Positions 13,821 through 20,900 of a DNA stretch of 20,900 bases are shown in pieces. Origin of the DNA: CAYTAP01 sp964435775. Its GTDB lineage: Bacteria > Planctomycetota > Phycisphaerae > Tepidisphaerales > Tepidisphaeraceae. The notes below the pieces were generated by a model. It saw only the letters and a list, made by a program, of their open reading frames with translations, ran no database searches and was not told the DNA's origin. The DNA lies in the NCBI GenBank assembly GCA_964435775.1, contig CAYTAP010000075.1, positions 1 to 20,900 of the forward strand. Reading direction: 5' to 3'. The translations under genes were made by a program, and so were the position numbers. Within the stretch, counting starts at the first letter, position 1. Every line of letters starts with the position of its first letter.

Positions 13821-16250
13821 TTATTTCGCGCCGGCGGCGGGACTCAGGTCCACGCTCGTCATATGGACAACCGGGGCATCCGCATCGGGAGCGATGTCGG
13901 GCGATCCCATGTCCATAAACATCCGCGCCGCGCTGTGCTGCAATGCGATGGCGAACCCGATGGCTTCATAATCGACCCCGCAGAGCGTCCATACCCAGTC
14001 AAGGCTGCCTTGTGCCACGGGACGGGTGGCGGGCTGGGCGGATGATTCGGAGAAGGTCGGCGCCAAGGGGGTGACGGGATCGAGCTTGGCGGCCGACAGG
14101 ATCGGCGAAGGAACCAGCGCGACCGGTCGCGTGGACGGGGCGGACGGGGCGATGGGCGTGATCGGCGTCACGGCGACGGAGGTCGTCACCTTCGTCGACG
14201 ATGGCGTTGACGCCGCGGTTGCCGCCAACGTCGGCGACTCGGCGAGCGGACGCGACGGATGAACGGGGAACACCGGCGGCTCAAGGCTGCTGAGGCTCGA
14301 CGGCGCGGTGGTCGGACGCGCTTGATCCAGCAGGATCTGCTTCTGCACGAAGTCGCGGATCACGCTGTTGTCCACGGCCGTCACCTCGTGACCGGTGAGG
14401 GTTTGCTTAAGATCGATCGCTTCGACGAACTTCGGATTCAGATCGGTGGCGCAGCCGAGATACCAGATCGCCTTCTTGCGGTCCGGCGAGGGCTTGTGCA
14501 TTTCCGCGACGGCCTTTTCATACCAGCACTCGGCCAGCCGCTCGCGTCCCCAGGGCATCATCCCCTTGCGAACGCCGACGCGAAGCTTCTCCATCTCCTT
14601 CATCGCCTCGAGGGACGCATCAGCATACGCGCTGTCATCCTTCACGATATGCGGCGTCAGGAGAATGATCACCTCCTGGCGGACCGTCGAATCGGCCTGC
14701 TTGCGGAACAGATACCCCGCGATGGGCAGATCGCCGAGGAAAGGAATCTGCGAGCGGTCCGTGCGGTTGACCTCGCGGAAGAGCCCGCCGATGACGACGG
14801 TGTGGCCGTCCTTGACCATGATGTTGCTCGTGACATCGGTCGTCGTCTTGGAAGGCAGACCGGTTGTTTTATCGACTGAACCACTCGAGTCTTCAGGATG
14901 CACTTCCATCCGAATGTATCCATCGTTTCCGACATACGGACGAAAAATGAGGCGCACGCCGGTGCTGAGGAACTGGACGGATTCAGTGGCGGCGGTTTCA
15001 GTCTGCGTGGTCGTGCCGCGATATCCATCCTCCGAACCGATGTGCACTTCACCCTTTTGCTTGTTGAGGACGAGCACCTTGGGATTGGCGAGGATCGTCG
15101 TATCGGTCACACCTTCCAGCGCCGACAGGAACACCGAGAGATTGTCCGTCACGATGCCGGCGCGGAAGCCGTTGATGCCGCTGGTGAAATTGGTGCCCGT
15201 GCCGACGGACGATTTGGTGTTGCCGACAGCCGACGATGTGCCGGAGGTGTCGGGCGGCGGAAGCTCCGCGTTGGTGATCTGTCCGCTGGCGCTGGTCAGG
15301 CTGGAGAAATCAACGCCGCCGACGACGTTGAAGTCGATCCCCAGGGCGTTGTCCTCCGTCAGCGTGGCGGCCATGATCGTCGCTTCGATGAGTACCTGCT
15401 GGGGGCGCTGATCGATCTTCTTCAAAATCTTCTTCGCTTCCGCGAGGTTTTCGGGGTAATCCGTGATGACGATGACGTCATTGCCGCTGTGCGTGTTGCC
15501 GCCGACATCGGTGGAACCGGTGGCGATGCCCGCGAGCGCTTCGGGGGTCTGCGCGATCTGGGCATCCTTGCTCAAGACCGGCAGCAGCATTTTCACCGCA
15601 TCGCTGGGACGAGTGTAATAGACCGGCAGAACCGCCGTTTCCATCTTCCGCTCGGAGCGCTCGATCTCGGCCAGGTGCTTCTGTGTATAGATGTAAATGA
15701 AGTTGCCCTGCTCGCGATAGGCGAAGCCGTTGGCTTTCAGGATGGCGTCCAGCGCCTGACGGACGGTGACATTGTACAGGTTGGCGGTGACGGTGCCGGT
15801 GACATCCTTGGTGGCGATGATGTTCTTCTGCGACTGCATCGAGAGCATGCGGAGCACTTCGACGAGGCTCGCGTCGTTGACGTGAATTTCAACGGTGCCG
15901 GCGGCATTGACGTTGACCTCCGACGTGGTGACGGAATGGCCGCCGGTTTTGGCCGGTTTGACGATTGTCGGCTGCTCCTGAGCGGGAGACGGCGCGGCGG
16001 CGGTGATCTCCTCGGCCGGCGTGCTGACGGGGGGGACCGTCGTATCAGGGACGACCGCACCCGGCGACGCGGCGGGAACGACGATCAGGGGATCGGTGGC
16101 GGCATCGCCGAGCACCTTCACCTCGGTGGAGCTGTCGCGCCCGCCGCTCGAAGCGTCACTGGCGGCAACGGTTGCCACATTTGCCCCATCCGAATAAACG
16201 GACGCCGTGGCCAAAAAAAGAAGACTCGCGGTCTTTGTCCACTTACGCAT
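13821..16250 (-). CDS. pilQ: Secretin (PilQ/GspD-like) with long C-terminal extension
   Basis: The 809-residue protein forms the outer-membrane pore. In order it has a signal peptide (1 to about 20), a low-complexity segment (about 25-115), an STN/N0-like domain (about 118-190), an N1-like domain (about 203-283, with VIVITDYPENLAEAKKILKKID) and the secretin core (about 285-536). The core has VLIEATIM, TTILANPKVLVLN, a VxIGSEDGY-type segment, HTVVIGGLF and PFLGDLPIAGYLF before EVIILLTPHIV. Secretins usually end soon after this. Here 273 more residues follow: a helical part with paired Trp and Cys (about 540-640), a Pro/Ala/Ser/Thr-rich linker (about 645-755) and a short terminal segment. The ATG at 16250 has aggag 6 nt upstream. 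The pilotin-like gene is directly downstream. Confidence 0.95.
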   Translation of the reverse strand: MRKWTKTASLLFLATASVYSDGANVATVAASDASSGGRDSSTEVKVLGDAATDPLIVVPAASPGAVVPDTTVPPVSTPAEEITAAAPSPAQEQPTIVKPAKTGGHSVTTSEVNVNAAGTVEIHVNDASLVEVLRMLSMQSQKNIIATKDVTGTVTANLYNVTVRQALDAILKANGFAYREQGNFIYIYTQKHLAEIERSERKMETAVLPVYYTRPSDAVKMLLPVLSKDAQIAQTPEALAGIATGSTDVGGNTHSGNDVIVITDYPENLAEAKKILKKIDQRPQQVLIEATIMAATLTEDNALGIDFNVVGGVDFSSLTSASGQITNAELPPPDTSGTSSAVGNTKSSVGTGTNFTSGINGFRAGIVTDNLSVFLSALEGVTDTTILANPKVLVLNKQKGEVHIGSEDGYRGTTTQTETAATESVQFLSTGVRLIFRPYVGNDGYIRMEVHPEDSSGSVDKTTGLPSKTTTDVTSNIMVKDGHTVVIGGLFREVNRTDRSQIPFLGDLPIAGYLFRKQADSTVRQEVIILLTPHIVKDDSAYADASLEAMKEMEKLRVGVRKGMMPWGRERLAECWYEKAVAEMHKPSPDRKKAIWYLGCATDLNPKFVEAIDLKQTLTGHEVTAVDNSVIRDFVQKQILLDQARPTTAPSSLSSLEPPVFPVHPSRPLAESPTLAATAASTPSSTKVTTSVAVTPITPIAPSAPSTRPVALVPSPILSAAKLDPVTPLAPTFSESSAQPATRPVAQGSLDWVWTLCGVDYEAIGFAIALQHSAARMFMDMGSPDIAPDADAPVVHMTSVDLSPAAGAK

Positions 16251-16315
16251 GATGACTCCTGCAGCGTGTTCTCGCCGGACGGCCAACGGCGGCCGGGGCG
16301 CATAGGGCGTTTCGA

Positions 16316-16939
16316 TCAGTTCATCTGAATCTCGAGCATGACGCCCTCACGCTCGACCACGATCCGACGGGCATCGATTTTCACAACCCGAAACGAGGCG
16401 ATGGTGTCGCCCTCGCCCACGAGTTCTCCGTTGATCATCGCCCTGGGATGAGCGCCCATGAGCGTGGTCTGCAATTTCAACTGAGCGGCTTGAAGTTGCA
16501 GGTTTTCGACAAAAATCCTTCGCTCTTTCTTTTGATCGGCGCGCGCGGTCATCGACTTTGCCACCTGGTCCCAAAAACCATTCCCGGCCGGGGCCCGCAG
16601 CGTGGCGACCTGGCTGCCATCCTGGGGGTAATAATCCAGTTTGACGGCGAACATGTTGCGCCCGAGCGATCCAATGGGATTGCGGGTCCAATCACGGAAC
16701 GCGGCGACGGTGGCATCGCTGCGACGGGGAAACGATGGTTCGGCGGCGCTCGTCGGCGTCGCGGCGATGGCGGTGGAAGCGCCGGCGCCGGCGGGGAATG
16801 GATCACTCTTCATCGCCACGCGCAGCCACATGAACCCCATGAGCACCACCAGGCCGAGAAGGACCGACGCCTTCTTCGGATCCCGCCGGGCGGCAGCGAG
16901 CGCCTTGGCCACCGGATTGTCGTTTGATTGAAAGTTCAT
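16316..16939 (-). CDS. PilP/GspC-like inner-membrane protein
   Basis: The 207-residue protein has a short cytoplasmic N-terminus, one membrane helix (about 25-43), an Ala/Pro-rich linker and a periplasmic C-terminal domain. That domain (about 146-207, with LKLQTTLMGAHPRAMINGE, GDTIASFRVVKID and RRIVVEREGVMLEIQ) resembles the homology region of GspC and PilP. In those families it connects the inner-membrane complex to the secretin N0 domain. It is encoded between PilO and the secretin, which is the position of pilP. PilP is normally a lipoprotein, but here there is a membrane anchor as in GspC. ATG at 16939 was preferred to GTG at 16945, but no strong binding site marks either. Confidence 0.82.
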   Translation of the reverse strand: MNFQSNDNPVAKALAAARRDPKKASVLLGLVVLMGFMWLRVAMKSDPFPAGAGASTAIAATPTSAAEPSFPRRSDATVAAFRDWTRNPIGSLGRNMFAVKLDYYPQDGSQVATLRAPAGNGFWDQVAKSMTARADQKKERRIFVENLQLQAAQLKLQTTLMGAHPRAMINGELVGEGDTIASFRVVKIDARRIVVEREGVMLEIQMN

Positions 16940-16985
16940 GGTCACTCTGCATCCGGTCCGTGAAAATCTTCACCTCTTTTGCCGT

Positions 16986-17048
16986 AGGGTCCGCCTCGCG
17001 GACCATCTTTGTCAGCACACACGCGTCATGGCCCCCGGGGCGGACCCT
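16986..17048. repeat. Nested palindromic element between pilO and pilP-like gene
   Basis: The sequence agggtccgcc (16986-16995) is perfectly complementary to ggcggaccct (17039-17048). Inside it is a tighter hairpin, ggtccgc-ctc-gcggacc (16988-17004), and a small gcccc-c-ggggc palindrome (17031-17041). The arms can form either the long or the short hairpin. It lies in a 118-bp gap of an otherwise tightly packed operon. It looks like a dispersed palindromic insertion. An RNA-structural role is possible. Confidence 0.7.
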
Positions 17049-17057
17049 GCATACTGG

Positions 17058-17717
17058 TCAGCCATCGGTGAAATAAATATTGATGGCCAATTGCACCTCG
17101 ACGGTTCCAAGCCGGGGATCAAGCGTGTGAAGCTCGACGTTCTGTACCCGCGTGATCCGTGGCATCTGTTCGGTCTGGCGAAGAAACGCGAAGACGCTGA
17201 GCGCATCGCCTTCAAAGTGCATCGATATCGGCAGTTCGCTGACCTTGTCCAGACGCCGGGGCAGGCCGGGCTGAACGCTCAGGTTGCGCAGCGACGCCTG
17301 GGCACTGAGCTGTGTGATGTTTTTCAGGAACTCGCCGAGCGCGGCCTGGCGGGGAAGCTTCTTGTCATAGTTGTCAACACTCAGGCGCAGCTTGTCGAGA
17401 TCGACCTTCACGGTGGGCAGTGTGTCGGCGCGGGACTGGCTGGCGCTGAGCTCGCGCTGCTTGGAGTGAATGCTGGCCGAGAGCGACTTCAGCCGGCTCG
17501 ACTGCGGCAGGTAACTGAACAGGACGAAATACGCGACCATCGCAAGCATGACGCCGCCGAGGATCCATTGCGCCTTGCCGCATCGGGCAAGCTGGGCTTG
17601 CAGGATGCCGGTCGGCATCGCCTTGGCGTGCATCCCCGGTGCAACAGGCGCAACAGGCTCCGCCGGAGCATCCGTCGTGGGAACAGGAGCTGAATATGGG
17701 GGATGGTCCATGGTCAT
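17058..17717 (-). CDS. pilO: PilO-like inner-membrane assembly protein
   Basis: The 219-residue protein has a Pro/Ala-rich cytoplasmic N-terminus (about 1-48), a membrane helix (about 51-69), a coiled-coil stretch (about 72-125) and a compact C-terminal ferredoxin-like domain with the strand pattern SELPISMHFEGDALSVFAFLRQTE and VEVQLAINIYF. This is the PilO layout. PilO pairs with PilN and links to PilP beneath the secretin. The ATG at 17717 overlaps the pilN stop by 4 bp (ATGA), which supports this start and coupled translation. The cytoplasmic tail is longer than the short N-terminus typical of PilO and is rich in proline. Similarity is at fold and position level, but context makes the call secure. 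Confidence 0.87.
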   Translation of the reverse strand: MTMDHPPYSAPVPTTDAPAEPVAPVAPGMHAKAMPTGILQAQLARCGKAQWILGGVMLAMVAYFVLFSYLPQSSRLKSLSASIHSKQRELSASQSRADTLPTVKVDLDKLRLSVDNYDKKLPRQAALGEFLKNITQLSAQASLRNLSVQPGLPRRLDKVSELPISMHFEGDALSVFAFLRQTEQMPRITRVQNVELHTLDPRLGTVEVQLAINIYFTDG

Positions 17718-18346
17718 TGGGACACTCCGTTCAAGCCGACGGAGAAGGTCACTTCAAACTCGCGCATCGTGTGCCCGCTTTGGGTGCGGTTTTTCGCGTA
17801 AGTCATCGAGACTTCATCAAAATAGGGGACATCACCGAGTTGCGCAAGGAATCGCGCGACATCAACATCCGTCGGCGAGACGCCGCGCAGGCGGATGCGA
17901 AGGCGTCGATCCGTTGCCAGAGCCGACGCGCTCGATCGCCCTGCGGCGACAGTGACCAACGGATAGGCGGCGCGCGGCCGCTCCTCAACCTGGTAGTTGA
18001 AATCCAGGATGGCCATCTCGTGAGGCATGATCTCATCGAGACGGTCGAGCAGGCGGGCCGCCTCGACGTGGCCGCCAAGCTGCTCAAGCACGTCGTATTG
18101 CTGACGGCACTTTTTCTGAAGCGCCAGAAGTTCATCAAGTTCGCTCAGCTCGGCCTGCGTATGGTGCAGCCTGCCCGTCAACATATCATCGGCGCCGCTG
18201 GCGCTGCCGACATCGCGAGCGGCGGTGATGCTCCAGGCGCCAAGCCCGACGGCCAGCCCCACGGCCATCCAGGCCTGAAGCAGGACCATGCGCTTGCGGC
18301 GCTTAAGCTGTGGATACCAGGCCGGGAGAAACTCGGTTTCACGCAT
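17714..18346 (-). CDS. pilN: PilN-like inner-membrane assembly protein
   Basis: The 210-residue protein has a short cytoplasmic tail, one membrane helix (about 21-41), a helical coiled-coil region and a C-terminal ferredoxin-like domain (RLRIRLRGVSPTDVDVARFLAQL to the end). It should pair with PilO and dock PilM through its tail. In proteobacterial PilN this tail carries an INLLP motif. Here the tail reads MRETEFLPAWYPQLKRRK, with FLPAWY in that place. The ATG at 18346 overlaps the pilM end by 8 bp and has an aggggg binding site 4 nt upstream, so the longer frame to 18430 is unlikely. It is followed by pilO with a 4-bp overlap. Confidence 0.88.
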   Translation of the reverse strand: MRETEFLPAWYPQLKRRKRMVLLQAWMAVGLAVGLGAWSITAARDVGSASGADDMLTGRLHHTQAELSELDELLALQKKCRQQYDVLEQLGGHVEAARLLDRLDEIMPHEMAILDFNYQVEERPRAAYPLVTVAAGRSSASALATDRRLRIRLRGVSPTDVDVARFLAQLGDVPYFDEVSMTYAKNRTQSGHTMREFEVTFSVGLNGVSQ

Positions 18347-19772
18347 GACGCCCCCCTGCCGCGACGGGCGTCGATGAACGCGGCGATGGATCGGTGGATG
18401 GCGCCGGAATCTCAATGTTCGTTGACGCATCGAGATGATGCGTGGAAGGCATTTCCTTGCCAGCCCCGACGGAACGAACCACCGTATTCAAGTCGATGAT
18501 TTGAGCGGCCGCCGCGACAGGCGCCGCTTCTGTTGCAACGCCCGTGCCGGACGAGGCGGGCGATTGCGCGGGCGAGGGCGCGCTAGTCGCTTCCGCCCCA
18601 GGCGCATCGGCGGCATCGGTCGGCGCCGGGGGAATCTCAACAGGATCATTGGGGTCGCGCGGCTTGCCATCGCGTGGCTTGAAGGTGCCTTTGGTCAACC
18701 GCAGGCTCAACCCAAACGCCATCGCCCACTCGCACATCATCCCGTGCCGGTCGGCCGGGGCGAGGCGGCTGGTGTCCACGCTGAAGAGCGGACGCGTCGT
18801 TTCAACTGGAATCGCCAGGCTGGCGGCCAGTAAATGCTGCAATTGCCCGCCGGACGCCTCTCCACCGACCAACCGCAGACGACTGGGGCGCTGCCCGCGA
18901 AAGGTGACGGCGTAATACCGGAGGCAAAGGGAAATCTCACGTCCGAGTTCCTCGATCGCACCGCGCGTGGCGTCGAAGACGGCTTGACGAACCGGATCGC
19001 GACGGGTGGACGAATCGTGTGAATCGGCCAGGCGGCGTCGCAAGGCGCTCGCCTCCTCGCCACTGAGGCTCAAACGTTTGGAGACCGCTTCCTGCAAATG
19101 CGCGCCGCCCACGTCGATCGGCTTGTAGAAGGTGATGTCGCGCCCCTTGCCGATGATGACCTGACTGCGCCGCGCCCCCACATCGACCAGCACATGCACC
19201 TCGTTCTCATCCTGGCGGCGGCGGATGAAACGCTCAACGCCCCGAAACAGGGCGCACGGTTCGGTGTCGAATGATTCGACATCCAGCCCGCAGCGATGAA
19301 GTTGCTCCAGGAAACGTGTCACCTGATCGTTTCTCGCCGCCAGGACAATCAATTCCTGACGGACATCCAGACCCTGCCGCACCTCCCCGGCGGGCAGGTA
19401 ATGAAGCCGCGCCTCCTCGGAATCGAAACCGAAAAGATTCTGCGACTCGAGTTGAATCGCCGCCTCCAATTCATGCGGCGGCATTTGCGGAAGACGAAGG
19501 TTTTTCACGTGCAGGATGTCGCGCGGGAGGGCGACGACCACGCGACGGCCGGAAAAGCCGCCGCGCCTGATCATCTTGCGGAGGATCGGCTCGATCACCT
19601 CGAAACGGGATTCGAGCGTTTTGGCGCCCGTGGCGATGCGCGGCATCGGTTCGCGCGCCGCGGCCACGACGGCCAGCGCGCCATTGGATACCTCAAGCTG
19701 CAGCATCTTGATGCTGTCATGCCCGAGGTCCAAACCAATCGGCTGAAGATGGGATCGATGAAATCGTATCAT
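18339..19772 (-). CDS. pilM: PilM-like actin-fold ATPase with C-terminal extension
   Basis: The 477-residue protein has the PilM/FtsA-type actin fold. Phosphate-1 is IGLDLGHDSIKML (12-24), phosphate-2 is VLVDVGARRSQVII (195-208) and an adenosine-side motif is VGGEASGGQL (302-311). The VALPRDILHVKNLRLP segment near 80-95 is typical of PilM. PilM binds the cytoplasmic tail of PilN and organises the inner-membrane complex. The recognisable fold ends near residue 360. The remaining roughly 115 residues are rich in Pro, Ala, Ser and Thr and include a short ordered-looking stretch (AQIIDLNTVV). The ATG at 19772 was chosen because the fold begins right after it. The frame is open to 19847, and the binding site is weak. 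It overlaps pilN by 8 bp. Confidence 0.9.
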   Translation of the reverse strand: MIRFHRSHLQPIGLDLGHDSIKMLQLEVSNGALAVVAAAREPMPRIATGAKTLESRFEVIEPILRKMIRRGGFSGRRVVVALPRDILHVKNLRLPQMPPHELEAAIQLESQNLFGFDSEEARLHYLPAGEVRQGLDVRQELIVLAARNDQVTRFLEQLHRCGLDVESFDTEPCALFRGVERFIRRRQDENEVHVLVDVGARRSQVIIGKGRDITFYKPIDVGGAHLQEAVSKRLSLSGEEASALRRRLADSHDSSTRRDPVRQAVFDATRGAIEELGREISLCLRYYAVTFRGQRPSRLRLVGGEASGGQLQHLLAASLAIPVETTRPLFSVDTSRLAPADRHGMMCEWAMAFGLSLRLTKGTFKPRDGKPRDPNDPVEIPPAPTDAADAPGAEATSAPSPAQSPASSGTGVATEAAPVAAAAQIIDLNTVVRSVGAGKEMPSTHHLDASTNIEIPAPSTDPSPRSSTPVAAGGRHA

Positions 19773-19843
19773 GCCTGTCGTCAACCCTCTGCGTTGAACA
19801 TGGCGTATGCCTTCATCGCCGCACGAACGCGGCCGATTCATGC

Positions 19844-20395
19844 TCACTGAACGGTCAATTCTCCGCTGTAGGGTTCGATGTTGATCGTCAACGTCTGATT
19901 GCCGCTGGAGAGCTTGAGGCTCCCGTTGCTCAACGGCGACAGGCGATTCCCCGCCGCGGCGGCGGGATCGTACGAATAGGGCGTGCCGAGGGCATCAAAC
20001 GCCACGGTGCTTTTGCCGTCGAAGCTCACGCTGTTGAAGGAGACGGAGCTCAATGACCTTGCGCTGCCTGTTCCAAACGCGATCACGTAAGGGCGATGCT
20101 CAACGGGATGATCGAGGGTGTTGGACGTGCTCACCGGCATGCCGCCGCTGAGCGTGTAGGTTTGCGCCGAAGCGTCGAAGGTCACATATTGGTAGCTTTG
20201 CGTGGCAATCGCCCGGCTCTGGGCGTACATGAGATCCGCCATCACAACACGAGCGGCCGAACCGGCCTTTACATCGTCCGCGGAGGCGAACTGGGGCACG
20301 ACGATCGCCGCCACGATGCCCAGGATGACGACCACCGTCAGGACCTCGACGAGGGTAAAGCCCCGGAGCGGCTTGAAGGCGGATGCCCGACGCAT
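19844..20395 (-). CDS. GspH-type prepilin / pseudopilin
   Basis: The 183-residue protein carries a class III prepilin signal: a basic 12-residue leader ending in Gly12, then Phe13 and the hydrophobic helix FTLVEVLTVVVILGIVAAIVVP with Glu17 at the critical +5 position. Prepilin peptidase should cut between Gly12 and Phe13. The following segment (MADLMYAQSRAIATQSYQYVTFD) and beta-rich C-terminal part match the GspH/FimT minor pseudopilin group. The start ATG at 20395 gives a normal leader length. A TTG at 20461, directly after the stop of the upstream gene, would lengthen it to 34 residues. It lies just upstream of pilM, an unusual place for a minor pilin in proteobacteria. Confidence 0.92.
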   Translation of the reverse strand: MRRASAFKPLRGFTLVEVLTVVVILGIVAAIVVPQFASADDVKAGSAARVVMADLMYAQSRAIATQSYQYVTFDASAQTYTLSGGMPVSTSNTLDHPVEHRPYVIAFGTGSARSLSSVSFNSVSFDGKSTVAFDALGTPYSYDPAAAAGNRLSPLSNGSLKLSSGNQTLTINIEPYSGELTVQ

Positions 20396-20461
20396 GCCGA
20401 CGTGTTGTAAATCCCGACCAACCACGCAACCTCTTGGGGTGAAGACACAAACCCGGCTCAA

Positions 20462-20737
20462 TCAATGAGCCTTGCCTTTGTCTTCATCGGGTCGCGCAAC
20501 CCTCACCTGAAGCGATCCATCCGACAAAATCCCTGCAACCTTATCCAGGGAGGCGTGAATCGCCTTCAGTTCGTCGATCATCTGCACCTGCCGCCCCCCG
20601 CTGTCGCCGAACGCCTGCGCCCCGGCCGGCGTCCCATAAAATGCCGACCCGGTCCATTGCCCCAGGAGCAGCAGCCCCTGCATCGCCAGGACCACGATGA
20701 GCAGGCGGTGGGTGGTGTTGGATGAAGCCGTTTTCAT
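20462..20737 (-). CDS. Small membrane-anchored protein, 91 residues
   Basis: The start ATG at 20737 is fixed by an aaggaga binding site 6 nt upstream. The longer frame to 20812 overlaps the end of the previous gene. A hydrophobic N-terminal segment (RLLIVVLAMQGLLLLGQW, about 11-28) could be a signal anchor. An Ala/Gly-rich stretch and a predicted helix (QMIDELKAIHASLDKVAGIL) follow, then a charged C-terminus. I do not recognise a named family. It sits directly before the pseudopilin gene. That suggests an accessory role in the same machine, but the sequence gives no activity. Confidence 0.75.
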   Translation of the reverse strand: MKTASSNTTHRLLIVVLAMQGLLLLGQWTGSAFYGTPAGAQAFGDSGGRQVQMIDELKAIHASLDKVAGILSDGSLQVRVARPDEDKGKAH

Positions 20738-20771
20738 GTCAATCTCCTTACAGGTGAAAAAAGAGGCGATG

Positions 20772-20900
20772 CTAATTGGCGACCGTTCCAGTCCAACTGA
20801 CCAGTTGCACACCTGGACGCATGATGATCGGACCCTGGCTGGTTGGGGTGACCGACGCCGAAGAACCGCCGATGGTCAGCGGGCCGTTGAAAATCAAGCT
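20772..20900 (-). CDS. C-terminal fragment of an unknown protein (runs off the window)
   Basis: An open frame enters from the right edge and ends at a TAG (20772-20774), leaving 42 residues. The fragment is rich in Gly, Ser, Thr and Val (for example GPLTIGGSSASVTPTSQGP, then MRPGVQLVSWTGTVAN) and looks like the end of a beta-rich exported or pilus-associated protein. Its stop lies 34 bp before the start of the 91-residue gene, on the same strand, so it is probably part of the same operon. The family cannot be named from the fragment. Confidence 0.6.
   Translation of the reverse strand, partial: SLIFNGPLTIGGSSASVTPTSQGPIIMRPGVQLVSWTGTVAN

Noticed and set aside
12619..16328. Several long plus-strand frames opposite the TPR and secretin genes
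   Set aside because: The minus-strand genes have signal peptides, lipobox, binding sites and family motifs. The opposite frames have none of these.
20455..20471. Small palindrome at the junction of the 91-residue and pseudopilin genes
   Set aside because: A 6-bp stem with a 5-nt loop overlapping a stop codon is too weak to call a regulatory element.

Overview
The window is about 20.9 kb of GC-rich bacterial DNA, and nearly all of it is coded on the minus strand. Gene content points to a Planctomycetota-type bacterium, perhaps class Phycisphaerae. The pointers are a PilM-PilN-PilO-secretin operon whose PilN starts with an FLPxWY-like motif, a GspH-type pseudopilin, an embedded PilB/GspE ATPase, lone PqqD and STAS proteins, and heptameric and palindromic dispersed repeats. 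The taxonomic call is inference from gene style, not a database result.

Layout, read right to left in the direction of transcription. At 20900-13821 lies the core of a type IV pilus / type II secretion-like machine: the tail of an unknown protein, a 91-residue membrane-anchored protein, a GspH-like pseudopilin, PilM, PilN, PilO, a PilP/GspC-like protein and a secretin. A TPR lipoprotein that could be the secretin pilotin follows (13767-12565). Next comes a signalling block: a membrane histidine kinase (12465-11002), a stand-alone receiver (10946-10569), a GAF plus HD-GYP c-di-GMP phosphodiesterase (10464-8719) and a STAS protein (8690-8352). The block leads straight into the assembly ATPase PilB/GspE (8281-6578). 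An unknown Trp-rich protein and a PqqD-like protein follow (6485-5094).

From 5093 leftwards the content changes to accessory functions: a MacB/FtsX-type permease and its LolD-type ATPase (4773-2781), and a HicAB toxin-antitoxin pair (2744-2338). After these come a plus-strand unknown protein (1809-2297), a secreted propeller-like protein (1566-586), a small membrane protein (479-153), and a tandem repeat at the left edge.

How the genes may work together (inference): PilM/N/O/P form the inner-membrane alignment complex, the secretin is the outer-membrane pore and PilB powers pseudopilus assembly. The kinase could phosphorylate the free receiver, which could act on the HD-GYP enzyme or another partner, so that sensory input and c-di-GMP turnover control the machine from within its own gene run. 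The platform protein (PilC/GspF), prepilin peptidase, major pilin and retraction ATPase are not in the window. The points most worth a second look are the in-line signalling block, the long C-terminal extensions on the secretin and PilM, and the lone PqqD-like protein with its unknown partner.
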